A stretch of 64,000 nucleotides of DNA from RYN-230 sp963837335 (lineage in GTDB: Bacteria; Actinomycetota; Actinomycetes; Streptosporangiales; Streptosporangiaceae): NCBI GenBank assembly GCA_963837335.1, contig CAWINS010000044.1:14328-78327 (forward strand), read 5' to 3'. Position 1 is the stretch's first letter. Every line of letters begins with the position of its first letter. The translations under genes were made by a program, and so were the position numbers. Under the pieces are notes generated by a model, which saw only the letters and a list, made by a program, of their open reading frames with translations, searched no databases and had not been told where the DNA came from. Positions 36,788 to 45,769 of the stretch are shown one piece after another.

Positions 36788-37894
36788 ATGGTCGCAGCCC
36801 TGATTGTCATCGTGGTTCTGATCATCTTGGCCGGAGCGACAGTGGTCGGCCGCTCGCTCCGGGTAGTGCAGCAGTACGAGCAAGGCATCGTGTTCCGGTT
36901 CGGCCGGGTCCTGCCCGGCGTCCGGGGACCGGGACTGACCATCCTGCGGCCGGTCGGCGACCGCATGCAGAAGGTCAACATGCAGATCATCGCCATGGCG
37001 GTCCCGGCCCAGGAGGGCATCACCAGGGACAACGTCAGCGTCCGGGTGGACGCGGTGGTCTACTTCCGGGTCATCGACCCCATCAAGGCGGTCGTGAACG
37101 TCCAGAACTACATGTTCGCCGTGTCGCAGCAGGCCCAGACCTCGCTGCGGTCCATCATCGGCCAGTCCGAGATGGACCAGCTGCTCGCCGAGCGGGACAC
37201 CGTCAACCGGGAACTGCGCCGGATCATCGACGAGCCGACCGAGGGACCCTGGGGCATCCGGGTGGAGCGGGTCGAGCTCAAAGACGTGAACCTGCCCGAA
37301 GGGATGAAGCGGTCCATGTCCCGCCAGGCCGAGGCCGAGCGGGAACGGCGGGCCAGGATCATCTCCGCCGACGGTGAGTACCAGGCCTCCAAGCGGCTCG
37401 CCGCGGCGGCCAACGTGATGGCCCGTGACCCGGCCGCGCTTCAGCTCCGGCTGCTGCAGACCGTGGTCGAGGTCGCCGCCGAGAAGAACAGCACGCTGGT
37501 CATGCCGGTGCCGGTCGAGCTGCTCCGGTTCTTCGACCGGGTGGCGCCCGGTGTGGCCGAGTCAGCGGCGGTGGCGCCGCCGCCAGCCGACACCGGGGAC
37601 GCCGAGCTCGCGGCGGCCGAGGCCGCGGCCGAGGTCGGCGGGGCCGAAGAGTTGCCCGGGATCGCCGTCGCGCCGCTCTCGGAGATCGCTAACGCTCCGC
37701 TCCCGGAGATTCCCGAGGCGCCCGTGCCGGAGCTGGACGAGTCGGCCATCCCGCCGGTTCCCGAGGACGCCATCCCGCCGGTCCCCGAGGCCGCGCCCGC
37801 CCCGGAATCCACCACCCCCGGAACTGCCGCCCCCGGCACCGTGGGGACACCCCCGGCTGACGGGCAGGAAACCCCGAACGGCAGGAGGCCCTAG
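36788..37894 (+). CDS. SPFH/Band 7 (slipin) family membrane protein with proline-rich tail
   Basis: A 368-residue membrane-scaffold protein. An N-terminal helix (MVAALIVIVVLIILAGATVV) is followed by the Band-7 core (QQYEQGIVFRFGRVLPGVRG, RDNVSVRVDAVVYFRV) and a coiled coil (SMSRQAEAERERRARIISAD). The C-terminal about 110 residues are acidic and proline-rich with PEIP/PVPE-type repeats, unusual for slipins. No NfeD partner gene is adjacent. It probably organises membrane microdomains. ATG 36788 is chosen over GTG 36779 for better spacing to an AGAAGAGG site. Confidence 0.88.
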   Translation: MVAALIVIVVLIILAGATVVGRSLRVVQQYEQGIVFRFGRVLPGVRGPGLTILRPVGDRMQKVNMQIIAMAVPAQEGITRDNVSVRVDAVVYFRVIDPIKAVVNVQNYMFAVSQQAQTSLRSIIGQSEMDQLLAERDTVNRELRRIIDEPTEGPWGIRVERVELKDVNLPEGMKRSMSRQAEAERERRARIISADGEYQASKRLAAAANVMARDPAALQLRLLQTVVEVAAEKNSTLVMPVPVELLRFFDRVAPGVAESAAVAPPPADTGDAELAAAEAAAEVGGAEELPGIAVAPLSEIANAPLPEIPEAPVPELDESAIPPVPEDAIPPVPEAAPAPESTTPGTAAPGTVGTPPADGQETPNGRRP

Positions 37895-38001
37895 CGGCCG
37901 GCGGACTGCGGAGCTCCTGGCTGACGGCGGAGTTCCCGGCTGAGAGCGGCTCCGGCTGACGCCAGCCTGAGGTCCGGCGGCCTGCCCGCTAGGGTGGCGC
38001 C

Positions 38002-38163
38002 ATGCAAAAGTGGGAGTACGCGACAGTGCCGTTGCTGGTGCACGCAACCAAGCAGATCCTGGACAACTGGGGCGACGACGGCTGGGAGCTCGTGGCGCTG
38101 GTGCCGGGACCGAACCCCGAGCAGCTGGTGGCCTACATGAAGCGGGCCAAGGGGGAGTCATGA
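38002..38163 (+). CDS. DUF4177-like small protein
   Basis: A 53-residue protein: MQKWEYATVPLLVHATKQIL, then DNWGDDGWELVALVPGP and a basic end. The W-E-Y start and GWELV motif are typical of DUF4177. It is small enough to be missed by gene finders. Its stop overlaps the RidA start (ATGA), and the same pair occurs beside wblA-region genes in other actinomycetes. Function unknown. Confidence 0.82.
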   Translation: MQKWEYATVPLLVHATKQILDNWGDDGWELVALVPGPNPEQLVAYMKRAKGES

Positions 38164-38660
38164 CGGCCGGGGTGACACCGGCGGGCAGCTCCCCTGAGGA
38201 GCGGCTCGCCGCGCTGGGCCTGGCGCTCCCGGCGGTGACCCCGCCGCTGGCCGCCTACGTGCCTGCCGTACGGACCGGCGCCTACGTCTACACCTCGGGC
38301 CAGCTCCCGATGGTCGACGGAGCGCTGCAGATGACCGGCAAGGTCGGGGCCGAGGTCGGCGTGGCGGAAGCCGCGGCGCTCGCCCGGATCTGTGCGCTGA
38401 ACGCTCTCGCCGCCGTGGCGTCGGTATCGGGTGGCCTGTCGGCCGTGATCCGGGTGGTCAAGGTCACCGGGTTCGTGGCCAGCGCGCCCGACTTCACCCA
38501 GCAGGCCCAGGTCGTCAACGGGGCCAGCGAGCTGCTCCTGGAGGTGTTCGGTGAAGCCGGGCGGCACGCCCGCAGCGCGGTCGGGATGGCGGTCCTCCCA
38601 CTCGACACTCCCGTCGAAGTCGAGCTGATCGCCGAGGTCGGGGACGCCCCGCGTGCCTGA
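38160..38660 (+). CDS. RidA family protein (YjgF/YER057c/UK114)
   Basis: A 166-residue RidA-superfamily protein, expected to hydrolyse reactive enamines or imines or act as a related deaminase. It has the segments AYVPAVRTGAYVYTSGQLPM, then GKVGAEVGVAEAAALARICA and a final strand VEVELIAEV. The Streptomyces-type longer N-terminus (SSPEERLAALGLALPAVTPP) is present. ATG 38160 overlaps the DUF4177 stop; the NUDIX start overlaps this stop. Confidence 0.9.
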   Translation: MTAGVTPAGSSPEERLAALGLALPAVTPPLAAYVPAVRTGAYVYTSGQLPMVDGALQMTGKVGAEVGVAEAAALARICALNALAAVASVSGGLSAVIRVVKVTGFVASAPDFTQQAQVVNGASELLLEVFGEAGRHARSAVGMAVLPLDTPVEVELIAEVGDAPRA

Positions 38661-39606
38661 GCCGGCCAGTACCGGGCCGGGCCGAGTCGGCCAGTGCCGG
38701 GTCGGCCAGTGCTGGGTCGGCCAGCAGGGGCCGGCCAGCCCGGCCCCGCCGGACCACGCGATCTTGCGCCTGCCCGCCGTCCTGGCCGAGCAGGCCCGGG
38801 ATGTCCTGAGCGGCCGGAAGCCGCCAGCGACCCCCCGCGACGCCGCCTCGGTGCTGCTGCTCCGGCCGGTGGCAGAGAACCAGCCCGGGCGGCCCGGTAT
38901 CGAGGTCTACCTGCTGCGTCGCGTCCGGTCCATGGCGTTCGCGCCCGGTGCGTCGGTCTTCCCCGGCGGGTCGGTGGATCCCCGGGACGCCGAGGAGGGA
39001 CTGGCCTGGGCCGGGCCTGATCCGGTGGAGTGGGGCCGGGACCTGGACGCGCGCGCCGACGTGGCCCGGGCGCTGGTGTGTGCCGCGGTCCGGGAGACGT
39101 TCGAGGAGTCCGGCGTGCTGCTGGCCGGCCCGACCGCCAGCACCGTGGTCGCGGACACCAGCGGCCCGGACTGGGAGGCGGACCGGCAGGCCCTGCTGGA
39201 CCATTCGCTGTCCCTGGCCGGCCTTCTCGGCCGCCGTGGCCTGGTGCTGCGCTCGGACCTGCTGCGCCCCTGGGCGCGCTGGATCACCCCGGTCGTCGAG
39301 CCCCGCCGGTATGACACCAGGTTCTTCCTCGCCGCCATCCCGGCCGGGCAGCGGACCAGGCACGTCGGCGGCGAGGCCGACGAGGTGGCCTGGTGGCAGC
39401 CGGATGCGGCGATCCGGGCCGCGCACCAGCGTGAACTGCGGCTGATGCCGCCGACCGCGGTGTGCCTGGCTGAGGTGGGCGCGTACGGGCAGGTGGACGC
39501 GGCGCTGCAGGCCACCCGCGATCTCCGCCCGGTGATGCCGGAGGTCGTCGAGACCGGAGACACCCTGTGGCTGACCGCGGACCTGGACGTGGAGTACCCC
39601 CTGTGA
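38653..39606 (+). CDS. NUDIX hydrolase
   Basis: A 317-residue NUDIX-fold protein. The NUDIX box is spread: AFAPGASVFPGGSVDPRD, then a long insert and AAVRETFEESGVLL carrying the metal-binding glutamates (RExxEExG). The remaining domain (WARWITPVVEPRRYDTRFF) matches the long actinobacterial NUDIX type related to NUDT19/RPP-like enzymes, possibly acting on CoA derivatives. GTG 38653 overlaps the RidA stop. The start region contains a short direct repeat (gggtcggccagtgc), giving a low-complexity N-terminus. Confidence 0.88.
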   Translation: MPEPASTGPGRVGQCRVGQCWVGQQGPASPAPPDHAILRLPAVLAEQARDVLSGRKPPATPRDAASVLLLRPVAENQPGRPGIEVYLLRRVRSMAFAPGASVFPGGSVDPRDAEEGLAWAGPDPVEWGRDLDARADVARALVCAAVRETFEESGVLLAGPTASTVVADTSGPDWEADRQALLDHSLSLAGLLGRRGLVLRSDLLRPWARWITPVVEPRRYDTRFFLAAIPAGQRTRHVGGEADEVAWWQPDAAIRAAHQRELRLMPPTAVCLAEVGAYGQVDAALQATRDLRPVMPEVVETGDTLWLTADLDVEYPL

Positions 39607-40466
39607 CCGGCGTCCCGCCTTCCGGGGCCGTCGATGGCTCGGGCACCGTGCGGGCCCGCTGCGTCCTCGCCCCCAATCCCGGGCCGATGACCCTTAACGG
39701 GACCAACACCTGGCTGATCGCCGAGCCAGGGTCGGCCGTGGCCATGGTCGTGGACCCAGGGCCGGACGACGAGGCGCACCTGGGGCGGGTCCGGGACCTG
39801 GCCGCCGCGGCGGGCCAGCGGATCGGCCGCATCCTGCTCACCCACGGGCACCTGGACCACTCGGAGGGCGCGGCCCGGCTGGCCGCCCTGACCGGGGCAC
39901 CGGTCATGGCCGTGGACCCGGCGCTGCGGCGCGGACCGGGCGAGAGCCGCGCCCAGAGCGGCGGGGTGGCCGACGGCGGCCTGGGGCCGGGCGACGTGCT
40001 CACCGAGGCGGGCTGTGAGCTGCGGGTGGTGGCGTCGCCCGGGCACACCGCCGACTCGGTTTGCCTGCTGCTGTCCGCCGACGGGGCCCTGCTCACCGGG
40101 GACACGGTGCTCGGCCGGGGCACCACGGTCATCGCCGAGGACGGCAGCCTGGCCGACTACCTGGCCACCCTGGACCGGCTCCGGGCCCTCGCCGACGAGC
40201 AGCAGCTGAGCACGCTGCTGCCAGGCCACGGGCCGCTGCTCACCGACCCGGCTGGCGTGCTCGATTTCTACATCTCGCACCGCCGGGAGCGGCTCGCCGA
40301 GATCCGCGCCGCCCTCGCCGCAGGGGACCGGACTGGCGAGGAGATCGTCGCCCGCGTCTACGCGGATGTGGACCGCAGCCTCTGGCCCTTCGCCCGGTGG
40401 TCGGTCCGGGCCCAGCTGGACTACCTGGCCAGCCAGGGGGAACTGCCCCCGGGAGTCAGCCCCTGA
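39603..40466 (+). CDS. MBL-fold metallo-hydrolase
   Basis: A 287-residue metallo-beta-lactamase-fold hydrolase. Metal site: LLTHGHLDHSEGAARL (HxHxDH), ASPGHTADSVCLLL, GDTVLGRG and LPGHGPLL. A C-terminal winged-helix-like domain (SHRRERLAEIRAALAAGDRT, ADVDRSLWPFARWSVRAQLD) resembles LACTB2-like enzymes, which can be RNases or glyoxalase II-like. GTG 39603 overlaps the NUDIX stop (GTGA). Last gene of a coupled DUF4177-RidA-NUDIX-MBL run. Confidence 0.9.
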   Translation: MTGVPPSGAVDGSGTVRARCVLAPNPGPMTLNGTNTWLIAEPGSAVAMVVDPGPDDEAHLGRVRDLAAAAGQRIGRILLTHGHLDHSEGAARLAALTGAPVMAVDPALRRGPGESRAQSGGVADGGLGPGDVLTEAGCELRVVASPGHTADSVCLLLSADGALLTGDTVLGRGTTVIAEDGSLADYLATLDRLRALADEQQLSTLLPGHGPLLTDPAGVLDFYISHRRERLAEIRAALAAGDRTGEEIVARVYADVDRSLWPFARWSVRAQLDYLASQGELPPGVSP

Positions 40467-40470
40467 CCGT

Positions 40471-40526
40471 CAGTGCTGCCGGATCAGTGCTGCCTGGTCA
40501 GTGCTGCCTGGTCAGTGCTGCCTGGT
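40471..40526. repeat. 14-bp tandem repeat, four copies
   Basis: The unit cagtgctgcctggt occurs four times in a row (the first copy has two differences, cagtgctgccggat). It fills the gap between the convergent MBL and crp genes and touches the crp stop codon. It may be a simple minisatellite; it is not a hairpin. Confidence 0.85.
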
Positions 40527-41209
40527 CAGTGGGCCCGCTTGGCCAGCCGGTCCGCGTCGATGATCAGCACGGACTTGGCCGACAAGGTCAGCCAGCCCCG
40601 GGCGGCGAAGTCGGCCAGCGCCTTGTTCACCGTCTCCCGGGACGCCCCGACCAGCTGGGCCAGCTCTTCCTGGGTGAGATCGTGGTGAACCTGAAGCCCT
40701 TCCGCGGTCTGCTCACCGAAGCGGTCCGCGAGGTCCAGCAGGGCCTTGGCCACCCGGCCCGGCACGTCGGTGAAGACCAGGTCGGCCATGACGTCGTTAG
40801 CCCGGCGCAGCCGCTGGGCCAGGGCCCGCAGCAGATGCAGGGACACCTCGGGGCGTCCGGTCAGCCAGTCCAGCAGCTCGTCATGGGCCAGGGCGGCCAG
40901 CCGGGTATCGGTGACCGCGACCGCGCTCGAGGTCCGCGGGCGCGGGTCGAACAGGGAAAGCTCGCCGAACATCTCACCCGGGCCGAGCACGCTGAGCAGA
41001 TTCTCCCGCCCGTCCGGTGCGGCGCGGGTCAGTTTGATCTTGCCTTCGAGTACCACGTAGAGCCGGTCCCCGGCATCGCCTTCATCGAACAGCCGTTCCG
41101 CCCGGACAAGATCGACGTCTGTCACCAGGGACCGCAGTGCTTTGGCGCCCTCATCATCGAGAGCCTCAAACAGCGGCGCCCGGCTGAGAACGTCCTCCGC
41201 ATGTTCCAC
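40526..41209 (-). CDS. crp: Crp/Fnr family regulator, cAMP receptor protein-like
   Basis: A 227-residue cyclic-nucleotide regulator. The N-terminal cNMP-binding fold contains GDRLYVVLEGKIKL and the phosphate-binding cassette GEMFGELSLFDPRPRTSS; the C-terminal helix-turn-helix is LTQEELAQLVGASRETVNKA. No Fnr-type cysteines. Length and sequence fit the Streptomyces Crp that controls germination and secondary metabolism. GTG 41209 follows a clear GGAGG; the longer frame upstream runs into the ppa region. Confidence 0.9.
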   Translation of the reverse strand: MEHAEDVLSRAPLFEALDDEGAKALRSLVTDVDLVRAERLFDEGDAGDRLYVVLEGKIKLTRAAPDGRENLLSVLGPGEMFGELSLFDPRPRTSSAVAVTDTRLAALAHDELLDWLTGRPEVSLHLLRALAQRLRRANDVMADLVFTDVPGRVAKALLDLADRFGEQTAEGLQVHHDLTQEELAQLVGASRETVNKALADFAARGWLTLSAKSVLIIDADRLAKRAH

Positions 41210-41336
41210 GGGTGCCTCCTTGTGCACGTTATATGCACAGTGTCGCGCATCACCGGGCCTGCCCGCGAGCGGGCCCGTCCAGGTCATGCCGGTAATGCGG
41301 AGACCCGGGCCCCGGCGGGCACCGGGGTCTGGCTGG

Positions 41337-41825
41337 TTACTCTTCGGATTCCAGCAGCCGCAGGCGGCAGATCTCGATTTCCTTTTCCGCCTCCGCCCGG
41401 CCGATCCAGCCGCCGATCTCCACCTCTTTGCCCGGCTCCAGGGCCTTGTAGACCTCGAAGAAGTGCTGGATCTCCAGCCGGTCGAACTCATTCACGTCGT
41501 CGATATCGGCCAGTCCGGACATCCGGGGATCGGTCGCCGCCACGCACAGGATCTTGTCGTCCAGGCCCTTCTCGTCCCGCATCCGGAACATGCCGATGGC
41601 CCGGCAGCGGATCAGGCAGCCTGGGAAGGTGGGCTCTTCCAGCAGCACGAGCGCGTCGAGCGGATCCCCGTCGTCGGCCAGTGTGTCCTCGACGTATCCG
41701 TAGTCCGAGGGGTACCGGGTCGAGGTGAACAGCATCCGGTCCAGCCGGATGCGGCCGGTCTCATGGTCCATCTCATACTTGTTCCGTTGCCCTTTGGGGA
41801 TCTCGATGACTACATCGAATTGCAC
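41337..41825 (-). CDS. ppa: Inorganic pyrophosphatase
   Basis: A 162-residue family-I soluble pyrophosphatase, hydrolysing PPi to two phosphates with Mg2+. It starts MQFDVVIEIPKGQRNKYEMD, contains YGYVEDTLADDGDPLDALVL with the signature aspartates (DGDPLD) and ends with the usual helix. Length is normal for the bacterial hexameric enzyme. It is divergent from the dacB gene (120 bp between starts). Confidence 0.96.
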   Translation of the reverse strand: MQFDVVIEIPKGQRNKYEMDHETGRIRLDRMLFTSTRYPSDYGYVEDTLADDGDPLDALVLLEEPTFPGCLIRCRAIGMFRMRDEKGLDDKILCVAATDPRMSGLADIDDVNEFDRLEIQHFFEVYKALEPGKEVEIGGWIGRAEAEKEIEICRLRLLESEE

Positions 41826-41945
41826 GATGTCGCTCCCTGGCCGTGAAGGTGATTGACTCCGGTGCCTGGACGTGGCCCAGGCCGCCTTCCTGGCTCACGG
41901 GGACTGGTGTCGGCTGGGTCCCCGCTTCCGGAGTCTAAGCATCTC

Positions 41946-43460
41946 GTGAGGGGATCGGCGTTGGCGAACCGGGCACTGCCGAGCCAGGCACGGCCGAACC
42001 GGCCCCGGCCCCGTAAACCCCAGTCCCAGCGACTGAGGGCCACCCTGGTGATCACGCTCGCCATGATGAGCGCCTTCACCCTCGCCGCCGGTGTGGCCGT
42101 CGCCACCTTGATGCCCGCCCGCCTGGCCCTGTGGAACATCCCCCGGGTCGCCGCCCGCCCGCCCGCGGCCGCCAGCCAGGTGCTGCCGGGCGCCCGCTCC
42201 TCCGCCCCGCTGCCCACCAGCCGCGGCCTGTCCGCGGCACTGTCCGGGATACTCGGCTCCCGGGTGCTCGGCAAGCAGGCCGGCGCCGAGGTGGTCGACC
42301 CCGGAACCGGGCGGGTGCTGTTCGCCCGGGGGGCCTCGACCCTGATCCAGCCGGCCTCCACGACCAAGCTGGTGACCTCGATTGCCGCGCTGGACGTGCT
42401 CGGCCCCTCGGCCCGGTTCACCACCCGGGTGGTCTCGGGCGCGTCGCCCGGTTCGATCGTGCTGGTCGGCGGAGGGGATCCGACCCTGGCCGCAGGCCCG
42501 GCCCCCGCATCGGACTACCCGCAGCCGGCCACGCTCAAGGCGCTGGCCGCCGCCACCGCGCGGGCGCTGCGCGCCCAGGGCCGCCACTCGGTCCGGATGA
42601 GCTATGACGCCTCCCTGTTCACCGGGCCGCCGCTGGCCCCGGGATGGCCGGCGGCCTACATCACCACCGGCAACGTCACCGCGATCACGTCGCTCGAGGT
42701 GGACCAGGGCCGGCTGACTCGGGGTGGCGCGCCGCAGGACGTGGACGACCCGGGTAATTTCCGGCCCCGCTCGGCCGACCCCGCCGGGCAGGCGGCCCAG
42801 GCCTTCGCGGCCTTCCTCAACGCTGACGGGATCCGCGTCACTGGCCCGGGTGGCCAGCAGAAGGTGGCGGCGCACGCGGCCACCATCGCCACCGTCTCCT
42901 CACCGCCGCTGTCGGCGATCGTGGGCTGGATGCTGCGTGAGAGCAACAACGTGATCGCCGAGAACCTGGCCCGCCAGGTCGCACTGCGCGAGAGGCGGCC
43001 CGCCACGTTCAGCGGCGCGGCCGCGGCCGTCACCGCCATCGCGCGCCGGCTCGGCGTGCCCGGCGGTATTCACCTGGTCAACGGCTCAGGCCTGTCTCCG
43101 CAGGACCGGATCGCCCCGGCCGCGCTGGCCCGCGTGGTCGCCCTGGCATCGGCGGGCACCCGGGGCCGCCTGCGGGCCGCCATCACCGGCATGCCGGTGG
43201 CCGGTTTCTCCGGCACGCTGGCCCCCGGGCAGAGCGTCTTCAGCGGATTCACCGCCCGCTCCCGCGGCCTGGTCCGGGCCAAGACGGGGAACCTGAGCAG
43301 CGTGGCCACCCTGGCCGGGCTGGTCTACGACGCCAGCGGACGGCTGCTGGCCTTCGCGTTCATGACCGACCAGGTGCCGGCCGCAGGCCTCAGCAAGGCC
43401 GCGGACGGACTCGACCGGATGGCCTCCGCGCTGGCCGGCTGCGGCTGCCGCAGCCGGTGA
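41946..43460 (+). CDS. dacB: D-alanyl-D-alanine carboxypeptidase/endopeptidase (PBP4, DacB)
   Basis: A 504-residue secreted or membrane-anchored low-molecular-weight PBP of class C type 4. A basic start is followed by the hydrophobic anchor LRATLVITLAMMSAFTLAAG. Active-site motifs: STTK in IQPASTTKLVTSI, SxN in LRESNNVIAENLA, and KTG in VRAKTGNLSSVATL. It trims stem peptides or cleaves cross-links in the wall. GTG 41946 is the most likely start; no strong ribosome site is seen, so an upstream start at 41853 cannot be excluded. Confidence 0.9.
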   Translation: MRGSALANRALPSQARPNRPRPRKPQSQRLRATLVITLAMMSAFTLAAGVAVATLMPARLALWNIPRVAARPPAAASQVLPGARSSAPLPTSRGLSAALSGILGSRVLGKQAGAEVVDPGTGRVLFARGASTLIQPASTTKLVTSIAALDVLGPSARFTTRVVSGASPGSIVLVGGGDPTLAAGPAPASDYPQPATLKALAAATARALRAQGRHSVRMSYDASLFTGPPLAPGWPAAYITTGNVTAITSLEVDQGRLTRGGAPQDVDDPGNFRPRSADPAGQAAQAFAAFLNADGIRVTGPGGQQKVAAHAATIATVSSPPLSAIVGWMLRESNNVIAENLARQVALRERRPATFSGAAAAVTAIARRLGVPGGIHLVNGSGLSPQDRIAPAALARVVALASAGTRGRLRAAITGMPVAGFSGTLAPGQSVFSGFTARSRGLVRAKTGNLSSVATLAGLVYDASGRLLAFAFMTDQVPAAGLSKAADGLDRMASALAGCGCRSR

Positions 43461-43531
43461 ATCGCCGCCCCAGTGGGTGAACCAGGGCCCAGCAGGCTCC
43501 CCCGGCGCTCCCGAGCACGTACGGTGGAGGG

Positions 43532-44644
43532 GTGAGCAGCGGGCAGATGATCGATTGGGACGTGGCCATCTCGACCGGGGTCAGGTGGGCACGGCCAGGA
43601 CCCCAGGTCAGCCTGGGTGAGGCGCGGGCGGTGGTCGCGGAACTACGTGCGCTCGCCGACCAGGTGTCCGAGCCGGTCCGGGCGGTCACCGGCATGTCCG
43701 GACCCGGCGAGGACGGCAGCGGCTGGGTCGCCGTCGTGGACCGGCCGGGCTGGATCCGGGCCAACGTGGACGGTTTCCGGGTCGTGCTGGACCCGCTGGC
43801 TGAGCGCCTGCGAGAGCGGGGCAACGCCCCGGGCGGGGCGGTTGTCACGGCGGTGGGATCCCGGGTTACCGGCGTCCAGGCCGGGCTGATCCTCGCCTAT
43901 CTGTCCGGCCGGGTCCTCGGCCAGTACGAGCTTTTCCTGCCGCCGGACCCCAGCTCCCCCAACGGCGTCGCGCCGGCTGGCCGGCTGACCCTGGTCGCGC
44001 CGAACATCGTCATGGTCGAGCGCGAACTCGGGGTCAACCCGCACGACTTCCGCCGCTGGGTGTGCCTGCACGAGGAGACCCACCGGACCCAGTTCACCTC
44101 GGTGCCCTGGCTGCGCGGCTACGTCCAGGAGCAGATGAGCGAGTTCCTGCTCGCCTCCGACCTGGACCCGGCGACCATCCTCGGCCGGCTCCGCTCCGCG
44201 GCGGACGCCGTGGCGGGCGCGGTGCGCGACGGCGGCGGGGACAGCGTGCTGGAGGCCATCCAGAGCCCCCGGCAGCGCGAGATCCTGGACCGCCTGACCA
44301 ATGTGATGACCCTGGTCGAGGGGCACGGCGACTACGTGATGGACGCCGTCGGCCCGCAGGTGGTGCCCTCAGTCGAGCAGATCAGGCAGCGCTTCAACGA
44401 GCGGCGGGGCACCGGGGGGCGGATCGAGCGCACCCTGCGCCGGATCCTCGGCATCGACCTGAAGATGAAGCAGTACGCGCAGGGCTCGCGCTTCGTCAAG
44501 GCCGTGGTGGAGGAGGCGGGGATGGCCACCTTCAACAAGGTATGGACGTCGCCGCAGACCCTGCCGACCAAGGACGAGTTCGAGCACCCGGAACTGTGGC
44601 TCGACCGGGTGGGCCGCGGAGGCGCGCTGGCCGCAGGCGGCTGA
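43532..44644 (+). CDS. Zinc-dependent metalloprotease, F420-biosynthesis-associated type (DUF2342)
   Basis: A 370-residue protein of the DUF2342 family, described as an F420-associated putative hydrolase. The zinc motif HEETHRTQF (HExxH) is at about residues 178-186 and the downstream Glu ligand is likely in EGHGDYVMDAVGP. It has the typical start GQMIDWDVAISTGVRWARPG and end FEHPELWLDRVG. It lies between dacB and tilS, the usual actinobacterial order. Substrate unknown. Confidence 0.92.
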   Translation: MSSGQMIDWDVAISTGVRWARPGPQVSLGEARAVVAELRALADQVSEPVRAVTGMSGPGEDGSGWVAVVDRPGWIRANVDGFRVVLDPLAERLRERGNAPGGAVVTAVGSRVTGVQAGLILAYLSGRVLGQYELFLPPDPSSPNGVAPAGRLTLVAPNIVMVERELGVNPHDFRRWVCLHEETHRTQFTSVPWLRGYVQEQMSEFLLASDLDPATILGRLRSAADAVAGAVRDGGGDSVLEAIQSPRQREILDRLTNVMTLVEGHGDYVMDAVGPQVVPSVEQIRQRFNERRGTGGRIERTLRRILGIDLKMKQYAQGSRFVKAVVEEAGMATFNKVWTSPQTLPTKDEFEHPELWLDRVGRGGALAAGG

Positions 44645-44650
44645 CCGGCC

Positions 44651-45769
44651 ATGGGCCCGCATCCCGCGGTAGCCCAGGCGCGGGCCAGCGTCCGGGGCTG
44701 CCTCGGTGATCTGGAGCCCGGGGACCTGGTGCTGGCCGCCTGCTCAGGGGGCGCGGATTCGCTGGCCCTGGCGGCTGCGCTCGCCCACGAGGCACCGAGG
44801 CTGGGACTGCGCGGCGGCGGCGTGACCGTAGACCACGGCTTGCAGGAAGGGTCGGCGGCGCAGGCATCCCGGGTCGGGGCGACGCTGCTCGCCCTCGGGC
44901 TGGATCCAGTGCGCCAGGTCCGGGTGGCCGTGCCGCCCGGGGCCGGTGGCCCGGAAGCCGCAGCACGCAGCGCCCGGTACACCGCGCTTGAGCAGGAGGC
45001 GCGGCAGACCGGGGCTGCGGCCGTGCTGCTCGGCCACACCCGCGACGACCAGGCCGAGACCGTGCTGCTCGGCCTGGCCCGTGGCTCCGGCGCGCGGGCT
45101 CTGGCGGGAATGCCCGCCCGGCGTGGCCGTTTCCGCCGCCCGATGCTCGGCCTGGCCCGGGCCACCTTGCGCGAGGCCTGCCTGGCGCAGCGGCTTGAGC
45201 CGTGGGACGACCCGCATAACCGTGACCCTTCCTACGCGCGAGTCCGGGTGCGCCACCAGGCGCTGCCCGCGCTGGAGGAGGCACTCGGCCCCGGGATCGC
45301 CGAGGCGCTGGCCCGCAGCGCGGCCCAGCTGGCCGCGGACTGCGAGGCGCTGGACGACATCGCCCGCGGTGAAGAGGGCCGGATCCAGGGTCCGGACGCG
45401 GCTCGGGACACCGCTGGGGACATCACCGGCGGCACCCTGGCCACGCTGGACATCGAGGGACTGGCCGAACTGGCCCCGGCGATCCGGACCCGGGTGCTGC
45501 GCCAGGCCGCCCTGATGGCCGGCTGCCCGGGTGGCTCGCTGACCGCGATCCACATCGCCGCCCTGGACGCGTTGGTGACCGGGTGGCATGGCCAGCGCGG
45601 GGCAGACCTGCCCGGGGCCGTCCGGGTGCAGCGCCGGTATGGGAGGCTGCTGTTCAGTGTTAGCCCGGCCTCCCTGCGGGAGAGGGGAGGCAGCGCAGTC
45701 AGAGGTGGGCCAGTCAGGGTGGGGTCGCCGGAACGGACCGAGGCGGAGGCTACCGGTGGACGCGAGTGA
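44651..45769 (+). CDS. tilS: tRNA(Ile)-lysidine synthetase
   Basis: A 372-residue N-type PP-loop ATPase that converts C34 to lysidine in tRNA-Ile(CAU), allowing AUA decoding. The PP-loop SGGADSLALAAALAH is at residues about 33-47, followed by GHTRDDQAETVLLGLARGSG and RRPMLGLARATLREACLA. The C-terminal half matches the short actinobacterial form. It begins 6 bp after the protease stop and overlaps hpt by 14 nt. Confidence 0.95.
   Translation: MGPHPAVAQARASVRGCLGDLEPGDLVLAACSGGADSLALAAALAHEAPRLGLRGGGVTVDHGLQEGSAAQASRVGATLLALGLDPVRQVRVAVPPGAGGPEAAARSARYTALEQEARQTGAAAVLLGHTRDDQAETVLLGLARGSGARALAGMPARRGRFRRPMLGLARATLREACLAQRLEPWDDPHNRDPSYARVRVRHQALPALEEALGPGIAEALARSAAQLAADCEALDDIARGEEGRIQGPDAARDTAGDITGGTLATLDIEGLAELAPAIRTRVLRQAALMAGCPGGSLTAIHIAALDALVTGWHGQRGADLPGAVRVQRRYGRLLFSVSPASLRERGGSAVRGGPVRVGSPERTEAEATGGRE

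Noticed and set aside
40471..40526. CRISPR array
   Set aside because: The repeat is a head-to-tail 14-mer with no spacers and no cas genes nearby.
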